DNA of 5,034 nucleotides, taken from NCBI GenBank assembly GCA_016234345.1, contig JACRFG010000077.1, positions 1 through 5,034 of the forward strand, in the 5' to 3' direction. The position numbers and the translations under genes were made by a program. The DNA comes from Candidatus Jorgensenbacteria bacterium (lineage in GTDB: Bacteria > Patescibacteriota > Minisyncoccia > UBA6257 > GWB1-50-10). Below are positions 1 to 4,695 of the stretch, piece after piece. The notes beneath the pieces are model-generated. The model was not told the origin of the DNA and ran no database searches. It saw only the letters and a list, made by a program, of their open reading frames with translations. How positions within the stretch are numbered: position 1 is the stretch's first letter; each line of letters opens with the position of its first letter.

Positions 1-900
1 AAAGGTAAAATTATTGGCCGCGAAGGCAGAAATATTAGAACCTTTGAACGATTGACTGGCGTTGAAGTTGTTGTTGATGAAACTCCTGAGAGTATTCTTT
101 TGTCATCATTTGATCCCATGCGTAGGGAATTGGCCAAGTTGGCCCTGGAAAAACTCATTAAAGATGGTCGAATTCAACCGGCTAAAATAGAAGAAAAAGT
201 TGAGGAAGCAAGAGCTGAATTAGATGACCGTATCAGGAAAATAGGCGAAGAAGCGGCTTATGAAGTTGGCATTCTTGATCTGCCTAAAGAAATATCTTAT
301 CTCTTGGGTAGATTGAATTATAGAACGAGCTACGGCCAGAACGTATTGCAGCATTCAATAGAAATGACTCATTTGTCTGGGATGATTGCCGCTGAATTGG
401 GATTGAATGTGCAGGTAGCCAAAAAAGGAGCACTTCTCCACGATATCGGTAAAGCCATTGATCACGAAGTTGAAGGAACTCATGTTGAACTCGGCCGCAA
501 ACTTCTTAAAAAATATGGCATAGATGAATTAGTTATCCGTGCTATGGAGTCACATCACGATGAATATCCTTTTTCAACTCCCGAATCTTATGTTGTTACT
601 GCGGCAGACGCTATTTCGGCTGCCCGTCCGGGCGCCCGACGCGATACTTTAGAAAAATATCTGCGCCGGCTTGAAGACATCGAACGGGTTGTAAAGACAT
701 TTGATGGAGTAAAACAGGCTTATGCGGTAGCAGCCGGAAGAGAAGTGCGGGTGTTTGTTGTGCCCGAAAAAATCGATGATTTCGGCGCTTTACAGCTCGC
801 TAAATCAATTGCTGGAAAGATTCAAGCTGAGGTTCAGTATCCCGGAGAAATCAAGGTTACGGTTGTTAGAGAAGTAAAAGCTGTAGAGTACGCTCGGTAA
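1..900 (+). CDS. rny: Ribonuclease Y, C-terminal part (5' end outside window)
   Basis: RNase Y is the membrane-anchored endoribonuclease that starts mRNA decay in many bacteria. The reading frame is open from base 1, so the start lies outside the window. The 299 residues seen begin inside the KH RNA-binding domain, whose GxxG loop reads GREG (residues 7-10 of the fragment). The HD metal-dependent phosphohydrolase domain follows. Its His-Asp pair sits in LLHDIGK (codons at 439-444), with further metal-ligand candidates in the ESHHDE segment and the later AADAIS segment. The C-terminus ends KAVEYAR, very close to the usual RNase Y ending. Full-length members are about 500 residues, so the N-terminal membrane helix and coiled coil (about 200 residues) are missing because of the window edge, not a truncation of the gene. 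The next gene, HU, is on the same strand 179 bp downstream. I see no convincing terminator between them, so read-through is possible. Confidence 0.96.
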   Translation, partial: KGKIIGREGRNIRTFERLTGVEVVVDETPESILLSSFDPMRRELAKLALEKLIKDGRIQPAKIEEKVEEARAELDDRIRKIGEEAAYEVGILDLPKEISYLLGRLNYRTSYGQNVLQHSIEMTHLSGMIAAELGLNVQVAKKGALLHDIGKAIDHEVEGTHVELGRKLLKKYGIDELVIRAMESHHDEYPFSTPESYVVTAADAISAARPGARRDTLEKYLRRLEDIERVVKTFDGVKQAYAVAAGREVRVFVVPEKIDDFGALQLAKSIAGKIQAEVQYPGEIKVTVVREVKAVEYAR

Positions 901-954
901 CATTGCCATGGTGGTTGATTATGTGGTGTAGTTCATTGTAGATAAAGCCTATAC

Positions 955-973
955 GCTATAATGTGCTATAATG
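955..973 (+). promoter_or_regulatory. Tandem -10 boxes, candidate HU promoter(s)
   Basis: The 9-mer GCTATAATG occurs twice, at 955-963 and 965-973, giving two consensus TATAAT hexamers (957-962 and 967-972) exactly 10 bp apart. The second has an upstream TG at 964-965 and so forms a perfect extended -10 (TGCTATAAT); no good -35 stands in front of it. The first has only a weak -35, TTGTAG at 936-941 with a 15-nt spacer. Initiation from the second would fall near 979-980, giving HU a leader of about 100 nt. This is a call from consensus matches only. Confidence 0.65.
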
Positions 974-1025
974 GTATTACTCCGTAAAAGGTCGATGCAA
1001 TGCAATTTATATACGAATAAACCCG

Positions 1026-1052
1026 AGGCGTGTAAAATAGCAGTTCGCGCCT
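1026..1052 (+). other. Possible stem-loop in the HU mRNA leader
   Basis: AGGCGTG (1026-1032) can pair with CGCGCCT (1046-1052), giving 7 bp with one G-U pair and a 13-nt loop. It lies in the predicted 5' leader of the HU mRNA, 27 nt before the start codon. There is no T-run after it, so it is not an intrinsic terminator. It matches no riboswitch class I recognise. It could affect translation or mRNA stability, or be chance. Confidence 0.3.
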
Positions 1053-1079
1053 GAGCATGTTCGGATATTTACGAAGTAT

Positions 1080-1355
1080 ATGAAAAAAGACGGACTCGTT
1101 GATGCGGTTATGAAAGCAGCTGGAATTGAAACTAAGAAACAAGGCCAGATGGCGGTGGACGCTTTCTTCGACACCATTGTGAAAACATTGGGTCGTGGCG
1201 AAGAGGTGGCGATTAGCGGTTTTGGTACCTTTAGAGTTGTAAAGCGCGCAGCTCGTATGGGTGTTAATCCTAAGACTGGCGAGAAAATTCAAATCGCTGC
1301 CTCAACTAAGCCAAAATTCCGGGCTGGTAAGCTTCTTAAAGAAGCAGTTAAATAG
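1080..1355 (+). CDS. hup: HU-family DNA-binding protein
   Basis: This is a 91-residue small basic nucleoid protein of the HU/IHF family, which binds DNA as a dimer and bends or compacts it. The N-terminal two-helix dimerisation part covers about residues 1-40. It is followed by the family signature from GFGTF (47-51) through the beta-arm RAARMGVNPKTGE, whose NP carries the proline that intercalates into DNA. The closing segment PKFRAGKLLKEAV matches the family C-terminus. Length is normal for HU (about 90). The sequence is more HU-like than IHF-like, and it is the only such gene in view, so it is probably a homodimer. The ATG at 1080 fits the usual N-terminus (MKK..LVDAV). No proper Shine-Dalgarno precedes it: only GAAG at 1073-1076, 3 nt from the ATG. 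It has its own candidate promoter at 955-973 and ends at a strong terminator. Confidence 0.95.
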   Translation: MKKDGLVDAVMKAAGIETKKQGQMAVDAFFDTIVKTLGRGEEVAISGFGTFRVVKRAARMGVNPKTGEKIQIAASTKPKFRAGKLLKEAVK

Positions 1356-1359
1356 CTCT

Positions 1360-1377
1360 TTCTATAGATCTATAGAA
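1360..1377. repeat. 18-bp perfect palindrome downstream of HU
   Basis: TTCTATAGATCTATAGAA is a perfect 18-bp palindrome that starts 5 nt after the HU stop codon and overlaps the first 2 nt of the terminator stem. In RNA it could form a 7-bp AU-rich hairpin with a GATC loop. In DNA it has the symmetry of a dimer-binding site. The function is unknown. It may only be a 3'-end stabilising hairpin. Confidence 0.6.
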
Positions 1378-1412
1378 CTAAAAACCCCTGTAAAATTCAG
1401 GGGTTTTTAGTT
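1376..1412. terminator. Bidirectional intrinsic terminator
   Basis: A 15-bp perfect inverted repeat: AACTAAAAACCCCTG (1376-1390) pairs with CAGGGGTTTTTAGTT (1398-1412) across a 7-nt loop. The GC core (CCCCTG/CAGGGG) is flanked by a run of five A on one side and five T on the other. Either strand therefore gives a hairpin followed by U residues. It lies between the HU stop (1355, + strand) and the end of the convergent operon (1449, - strand) and should end both transcripts. Confidence 0.93.
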
Positions 1413-1448
1413 TATTCCTGTATCAATTCTTTAGGAATAGTACGGAAT

Positions 1449-2438
1449 TTATTTAAGTAACTCCCTCACTAAGTTACTCATTTCAATAAAGACTTGATAT
1501 GCCTCTTTGAGATTACTCAAAGAAGTTTTTACCAAATCTCTTATTGACGTAGTGGATGGTTGGGGTGGAACAGTCGGTGTGGTCGTTGCATTTAGCATGG
1601 TAGAAGTAACAGTGCTCGTTGGTGTAGTTGAAGCGTTGTTTGATTCGGTTGGCGCTAGAAACAGCGTAGTGTTTTCTGGCGAAGACACAGTTGGAAGATT
1701 AGTTGATTCTGTAAGCGGTGAGGTAGATGTTGGTGTTGATGTTGTCGTTGTTGTAGTTAATGAGTTCGTGGCGAGATAAGCGGTAAAAATAGTCTGAGCC
1801 TCTTTGTTTAATCCTTCACCGCCTTTGATTAATCCTTCGGCTCGGTCCAATAGTTTAGTCAAACGTTCGCTACCCTTAACCCTAGCTTTTTTTATTTTAG
1901 CCACGTCTTCCTCAATTTTTTGGAAACGCCGCTTGGCTGTTTGAATGGCTTTAATTTCTCCTTGGATTAAAATAAAATCGCGAATTTGGTTTGTAACGGG
2001 TAGATAGTTTGTTTCTCGCCACGATTTGAATTTTTGGGCCATAGTTTGGATGGTTGGTAAATCAATCGTCTTTTCTACGGTTTCTAGCTGTTTGGCTGAA
2101 TTTTCATAGTATTCCAAAGACCGATCTAATTCTTTTATGATAGCCTCACGCCAGACACTAATTTCCTGGTCAGCCGTATCAATAGTCAGAAGCTTCACCT
2201 TAAAATCCTTAGCTTCGGCTACGGAGAATTCTATTACTTTTTTAAAAGTTTCGATGCGCAGAGCGAGTTCGGTTAAATTGTTCTCGTCTTTGGCGGTAAC
2301 GAGATCATCCAGACGGTCTCGCACGTTCTCTATAGCTTTTTGTATTGTTGATGACTCGGCCAAAGCCACGCCGCTATTTAAAGAAAACAGAGTTACGAAA
2401 ATTACGAGCCAGATAATTATTCGGTTATGGCTGGTCAT
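1449..2438 (-). CDS. Exported helical protein with Thr/Ser-rich low-complexity region, third gene of sigma operon
   Basis: I do not recognise a named family for this 329-residue protein. It starts with a clear Sec signal peptide: R6, a hydrophobic stretch at about residues 7-20, and a likely cleavage after ALA (25-27). Residues 30-220 look almost entirely helical and charged, with heptad-like stretches (about 30-85, 95-125, 155-215). Residues 224-298 are low complexity, very rich in Thr, Ser and Pro and including six consecutive Thr. This resembles a surface linker or glycosylated stalk. A last helix follows at 299-329. There is no lipobox, LPXTG motif or second membrane segment. It is the final gene of the operon, starting 5 nt after the preceding stop with no obvious Shine-Dalgarno, which suggests translational coupling. 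Position suggests a sensor or effector of the sigma system; it could resemble the DUF5667-type proteins found beside sigma factors, but I cannot see that domain's typical motif. Confidence 0.85.
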   Translation of the reverse strand: MTSHNRIIIWLVIFVTLFSLNSGVALAESSTIQKAIENVRDRLDDLVTAKDENNLTELALRIETFKKVIEFSVAEAKDFKVKLLTIDTADQEISVWREAIIKELDRSLEYYENSAKQLETVEKTIDLPTIQTMAQKFKSWRETNYLPVTNQIRDFILIQGEIKAIQTAKRRFQKIEEDVAKIKKARVKGSERLTKLLDRAEGLIKGGEGLNKEAQTIFTAYLATNSLTTTTTTSTPTSTSPLTESTNLPTVSSPENTTLFLAPTESNNASTTPTSTVTSTMLNATTTPTVPPQPSTTSIRDLVKTSLSNLKEAYQVFIEMSNLVRELLK

Positions 2439-2443
2439 GGTGT

Positions 2444-2908
2444 TTAAAATATTACTTTATTTAGAAGCGCGTCGATGTTTTGGTCGGTTGGTTCTGTTAA
2501 ATCAAACCCCTCTTCTTCAGAGGTTAATATATCTCGATTCAAATGCTGTATTTTTGTGTCGCTGATCTCGCTTAAAGCCGAAGCAATAGTTTGATTAACT
2601 TTTTGGTCGTAGCTTATTTCCTTAAGTTGTATATTTATGCCTAGGTTATATTCTTGGAGGATGTGGTTTGAGTTGAGCGCGGAAAGCGAAGACAAATCTC
2701 CTTTATTTTCTGTTAGATTGAATACAACAATTAAAAGCACGGCAAACATTGCTGGCACTAACCAAATGAAAGGCGATTGCCAAATATTGAGGTTTAATGC
2801 CGGCTTTTGCTTTATCTCTAAAATAGAGATGCGCGAAGTTCGTACGAAATCATGATTCGGATTTATGTTTTTTAGTTTTTTAAGATTTTGAATAAGATTG
2901 TTATCCAT
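2444..2908 (-). CDS. Small single-pass membrane protein, candidate anti-sigma or partner of the ECF sigma factor
   Basis: A 154-residue protein with no recognised family. A short basic N-terminal region (1-45, with several Lys and Arg) precedes one hydrophobic helix at about 46-64 (IWLVPAMFAVLLIVVF). A roughly 90-residue acidic tail follows. By the positive-inside rule the N-terminus is cytoplasmic and the tail outside, the topology of many anti-sigma factors. However, the protein contains no cysteine, so the zinc-binding HxxxCxxC motif of ZAS anti-sigma factors is absent, and the cytoplasmic part is short. I chose the ATG at 2908 (MDNNLIQNLKKLK). It lies 10 nt after the sigma stop, with AAGAGG inside the end of the sigma gene. 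A longer reading from an ATG at 2956 would overlap sigma by 38 nt and adds no convincing sequence. The next gene starts 5 nt downstream. The anti-sigma role is inferred from position and topology only. Confidence 0.82.
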   Translation of the reverse strand: MDNNLIQNLKKLKNINPNHDFVRTSRISILEIKQKPALNLNIWQSPFIWLVPAMFAVLLIVVFNLTENKGDLSSLSALNSNHILQEYNLGINIQLKEISYDQKVNQTIASALSEISDTKIQHLNRDILTSEEEGFDLTEPTDQNIDALLNKVIF

Positions 2909-2918
2909 GAAATATATG

Positions 2919-3470
2919 TTAAGCCTCTTTAGGTTTGTTGTCGTTGAATATGGCACGGAGCTGTTTTAAGGCGCGGTGTTGTATTACGCGTATAGCGCCC
3001 TCGGTTTTTTCTAGGGCTTGAGCCACCTCTTTGTTAGAAAGATCGTCGACGAACTTCATGATTATGACGTTTTGTTGGTCTGGCTCAAGTTTGGCTACAG
3101 CTGTTTTGACCGCAGTTATGTCTAATACGTGGTCTACTGTATCATTCAATTCGGATGTTTCACTCAAATCTTCTTCGGGAGTAGTTTCAAGGCGCTGTTC
3201 GTGTTTATTTGTTCGATAGAAATCAATTACCGCGTTTACCGCAATTCGGTAAAGCCAGCTTGAGAAAGGAAACCCTCTGAATTCGTAACGGTTGATGTTC
3301 TGCCACGCGTTCAAAAATACTTGGTGAGTCAAGTCTTCGGCGTCTTGTTTTCGACTGACCTTAAGGAGTATAAAACGATAGATGCGGGGAATGTATTCGT
3401 CATAGAGTACGCCGAACGCTTTCTCATCGCCACGCTTAGCCTTTTTAATGAACAAATCTTCGTCTTTCAT
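2919..3470 (-). CDS. ECF-type RNA polymerase sigma-70 family factor
   Basis: This 183-residue protein is a two-domain (group 4, extracytoplasmic-function) sigma factor that directs RNA polymerase to alternative promoters. Region 2 spans about residues 18-87. It includes the core-binding segment DAEDLTHQVFLNAWQNI (43-59) and the -10-reading segment WLYRIAVNAVIDFYR (72-86). An acidic linker rich in Glu and Thr follows (95-115). Region 4 covers about 127-175, with the -35-binding helix-turn-helix in LSNKEVAQALEKTEGAIRVI. Regions 1.1, 1.2 and 3 are absent, as expected for ECF factors, and the length is typical. It is the first gene of a tight three-gene operon with a membrane protein and an exported protein, the common arrangement for envelope-responsive sigma factors. 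The start has no visible Shine-Dalgarno. Target promoters are unknown; self-activation through the GTAAC-rich upstream region is possible. Confidence 0.94.
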   Translation of the reverse strand: MKDEDLFIKKAKRGDEKAFGVLYDEYIPRIYRFILLKVSRKQDAEDLTHQVFLNAWQNINRYEFRGFPFSSWLYRIAVNAVIDFYRTNKHEQRLETTPEEDLSETSELNDTVDHVLDITAVKTAVAKLEPDQQNVIIMKFVDDLSNKEVAQALEKTEGAIRVIQHRALKQLRAIFNDNKPKEA

Positions 3471-3541
3471 AGATAGAACGATTAAGCTGACTTTTTGTTT
3501 CGTTGGTTCATAATTTATGGAGAAAATGAGTTTTTATGCTT

Positions 3542-3547
3542 ATTATA
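3542..3547 (-). promoter_or_regulatory. Candidate -10 box of the sigma operon
   Basis: On the minus strand these bases read TATAAT, a perfect -10 hexamer 71 nt before the sigma start codon, implying a leader of about 65 nt. At 16-18 nt spacing no TTGACA-like -35 is found; instead the GTAAC repeat cluster occupies that place. The promoter may therefore need an activator or an alternative sigma for its -35 recognition. The region is AT-rich, so a chance match is possible. Confidence 0.45.
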
Positions 3548-3550
3548 TGT

Positions 3551-3584
3551 TGTAACGTTTTGTAACGTTACACTAAAATGTTAC
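3551..3584. promoter_or_regulatory. GTAAC half-site cluster, candidate operator or ECF -35 region
   Basis: TGTAACGTT occurs twice in direct order, at 3551-3559 and 3561-3569, one helical turn (10 bp) apart. The second copy lies in the 12-bp palindrome TGTAACGTTACA (3561-3572). A further GTTAC stands at 3580-3584. Seen another way, GTAACGTTTT (3552-3561) and AAAATGTTAC (3575-3584) are inverted arms matching at 9 of 10 positions around the palindrome. Four half-sites thus sit in 34 bp immediately upstream of the sigma operon's TATAAT. TGTAAC also resembles the AAC-containing -35 elements of ECF promoters. Function is inferred from position and symmetry. Confidence 0.5.
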
Positions 3585-3625
3585 CTTTTAGCAAGGTTTA
3601 CATAAAGGTAGGATTTATCCATTTA

Positions 3626-3669
3626 TGTCTGAAACAATCCGTTTTAAATAAAACAGCTTTTTCCAGACA
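3626..3669. repeat. Nested inverted repeat in spacer between sigma operon and tRNA-Gly
   Basis: TGTCTG (3626-3631) and CAGACA (3664-3669) are inverted. Inside them GTTTTA (3641-3646) and TAAAAC (3649-3654) form a second pair with a 2-nt gap. A few A-T pairs next to the outer arms could extend that stem past a one-base bulge. There is no T-run placed as in an intrinsic terminator. The rest of the spacer between 3585 and 3724 is AT-rich with no gene I can support. Confidence 0.3.
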
Positions 3670-3724
3670 GTCTTTAACTATAAAAAATTAGAATTATTTA
3701 CTTTATTTTTTGTTGGTACTTAAA

Positions 3725-3798
3725 TGGTGCGGGCGGCGGGAATTGAACCCGCGCCTCAACCTTGGAAGGGTCGCATACTACCGTTATACGACGCCCGC
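3725..3798 (-). tRNA. tRNA-Gly (anticodon TCC), CCA encoded
   Basis: The minus strand folds into a full cloverleaf. The acceptor GCGGGCG/CGCCCGC pairs at 7 of 7. The D-stem is GTAT/GTAT with wobble ends and a 7-nt loop containing GG. The anticodon stem CGACC/GGTTG carries loop CTTCCAA (anticodon TCC), and the T-stem GCGGG/CCCGC pairs at 5 of 5 with loop TTCAATT. The variable loop is 4 nt (AGGC). Discriminator A is at 3728 and the genomic CCA at 3727-3725. It reads GGA, and through wobble probably GGG, glycine codons. Confidence 0.97.
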
Positions 3799-3808
3799 AA
3801 TCTATGGA

Positions 3809-3817
3809 ATTATATCA
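3809..3817 (-). promoter_or_regulatory. Extended -10 promoter of tRNA-Gly
   Basis: The minus strand reads TGATATAAT, a perfect extended -10 (TGn plus TATAAT). Its end is 10 nt before the first base of the mature tRNA (3798), which would give a 5' leader of only a few nucleotides for RNase P to remove. No good -35 is present, as is common for extended -10 promoters. It lies within the 47-nt gap shared with the divergent gene that starts at 3846. Confidence 0.7.
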
Positions 3818-3831
3818 ATCATTGAGATTTT

Positions 3832-3838
3832 AGAAGAG
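3832..3838 (+). promoter_or_regulatory. Shine-Dalgarno-like site fixing the start at 3846
   Basis: AGAAGAG ends 7 nt before the ATG at 3846 and is the only well-placed purine-rich ribosome-binding site for a + strand gene in the window. It supports 3846 over the in-frame ATG at 3867, which is preceded only by A/T bases. Confidence 0.6.
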
Positions 3839-3845
3839 CGTTGGT

Positions 3846-4469
3846 ATGATTAAAAAACTTATTATTATGCCGTTTCGTCTACGTAAAAATCATAAACGTA
3901 TAGCTATTATTGCTGTGATTGTAGCAATTCTACTTGGCGCCGTCTATTGGGCTTGGTTGTCTGTGTCACGGCGGGTACCGGAGGAATTTTTAGTGGCTCG
4001 TAAGAACGCTGCCGATGTCAGCCAAAAGATCGTGCGGTTGACCAGCGATACCAACACTAAAATAAAAGATATTAACATCTCGGAATTATCGGGCAACCCT
4101 GACGAAGCCATTTCTTTTATTAAAGAAGCGAGGGCAAGCAACAATGAAGCTTATAATCAAGCTTTTGAGTTGGCTCGCAATTTGCAGAAATTAGCCGAGT
4201 CGCTTAAAAATTTCCGTTCAGAAGAAAGTCAACGATTGGCATATGAAGCGGTCGCGGTTGAATTGGCTCTCGTTTCGGAATTTATTGTTTACACTCAGCA
4301 CCTCAACCGTTTTTTTGATAGCTTAACTAAAGTAGTGGCTACTGATTCCTTTGCCGATAGACGCAGCGTTGAAGAATCGCTTAAAGACGTTAACCGTGAA
4401 GTGATCGTTATTAACAGTCTTAATAAAGAATTTGTAAGCAAAATAAAAGCCTTTGACGATTCACTTTAA
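3846..4469 (+). CDS. Membrane-anchored helical protein of unknown function
   Basis: This 207-residue protein belongs to no family I recognise. A basic N-terminus (R11, R13, K14, K17, R18) precedes one strong transmembrane helix at about residues 19-39. The remaining 165 residues should face outside the cytoplasm. They look entirely helical, with segments near 45-75, 85-123, 127-165 and 172-203, suggesting an antiparallel helical bundle or coiled coil. There are no cysteines and no catalytic motif is apparent. No cleavage site follows the hydrophobic segment, so it is probably a signal anchor. The start at 3846 is supported by AGAAGAG upstream. The gene stands alone between two minus-strand tRNA genes and its stop is only 2 nt from the 3' end of tRNA-Pro. 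I found no convincing promoter; one would have to overlap the tRNA-Gly promoter or gene. The ORF is very likely real given its length, topology and clean membrane segment. Confidence 0.85.
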   Translation: MIKKLIIMPFRLRKNHKRIAIIAVIVAILLGAVYWAWLSVSRRVPEEFLVARKNAADVSQKIVRLTSDTNTKIKDINISELSGNPDEAISFIKEARASNNEAYNQAFELARNLQKLAESLKNFRSEESQRLAYEAVAVELALVSEFIVYTQHLNRFFDSLTKVVATDSFADRRSVEESLKDVNREVIVINSLNKEFVSKIKAFDDSL

Positions 4470-4471
4470 TT

Positions 4472-4545
4472 TGGTCGGAGAGCCGGGAATCGAACCCGGA
4501 CTACATGCTCCCAAAGCATGCGTACTGCCATTATACGACTCTCCG
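4472..4545 (-). tRNA. tRNA-Pro (anticodon TGG), CCA encoded
   Basis: The minus strand forms a clean cloverleaf. The acceptor CGGAGAG/CTCTCCG pairs at 7 of 7. The D-stem is GTAT/GTAC. The anticodon stem CATGC/GCATG carries loop TTTGGGA (anticodon TGG, G at 37), and the T-stem CCGGG/CCCGG has loop TTCGATT. The variable loop TAGT is 4 nt. The C1-G72 pair and G37 are features of bacterial proline tRNAs. Discriminator A is at 4475 and genomic CCA at 4474-4472. A TATTAA-like -10 at 4559-4554 (minus) is possible but too weak to list as a promoter. Confidence 0.97.
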
Positions 4546-4660
4546 AAGAATTTTTAATAGGATAGGAAAAGTTTATTCGTCCGCGCAGCTCGTATCTTAT
4601 GAAGCCAGTTTACATTCTCTTCCAATATACCGCAACGGTTTATGATTAGAGCGGATGTTA

Positions 4661-4688
4661 TTGAATATATCATCGAGCCGATTATAAT
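4661..4688 (+). promoter_or_regulatory. Promoter of the arginine decarboxylase gene, placed for a leaderless mRNA
   Basis: TTGAAT (4661-4666, four of six matches to TTGACA) and a perfect TATAAT (4683-4688) are separated by 16 nt. The ATG at 4696 begins 8 nt after the last base of the -10, exactly where transcription would be expected to start. The transcript would then have no 5' leader. This also explains why there is no Shine-Dalgarno and argues against the in-frame upstream ATG at 4642, which lies before the promoter. Confidence 0.6.
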
Positions 4689-4695
4689 TGCTTCT

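Noticed and set aside
901..930. CCATGG-centred inverted repeat as an rny terminator
   Set aside because: The arms are only a few bases long and no T-run follows.
966..1292. Minus-strand open frame of 108 codons across the HU promoter and gene
   Set aside because: It is antisense to the well-conserved HU gene, its product resembles no family, and its frame is explained by HU codon usage.
1700..1770. GTT-rich stretch that looks like a short tandem repeat
   Set aside because: It is imperfect and is accounted for as coding sequence for a Thr/Ser-rich linker on the minus strand; no fixed repeat unit or spacer as in CRISPR.
1507..1779. Plus-strand open frame rich in Val and Gly opposite the exported protein
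   Set aside because: It is the mirror of the Thr/Ser-rich low-complexity region (ACN/TCN codons read as GT-rich triplets on the other strand).
2137..2565. Plus-strand open frame of 142 codons
   Set aside because: It crosses the junction of two real minus-strand genes, has a biased unnatural composition and lacks a ribosome-binding site.
2637..2855. Plus-strand open frame of 72 codons opposite the small membrane protein
   Set aside because: It is a shadow of the minus-strand gene, which has a clear membrane segment and operon context.
2909..2956. Longer N-terminus for the small membrane protein from an ATG at 2956
   Set aside because: It would overlap the sigma gene by 38 nt, whereas the ATG at 2908 gives the usual 10-nt spacing and a typical amphipathic basic N-terminus.
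3031..3219. Plus-strand open frame of 62 codons opposite sigma region 4
   Set aside because: It is antisense to conserved sigma-factor sequence with no independent support.
3944..4144. Minus-strand open frame of 66 codons inside the 207-residue gene
   Set aside because: The plus-strand frame has a supported start, a membrane anchor and full length; the antisense frame has none.
4554..4564. Promoter for tRNA-Pro (TATTAA or TATCCT on the minus strand)
   Set aside because: Both match only four of six -10 bases and neither has a plausible -35 or TGn extension.
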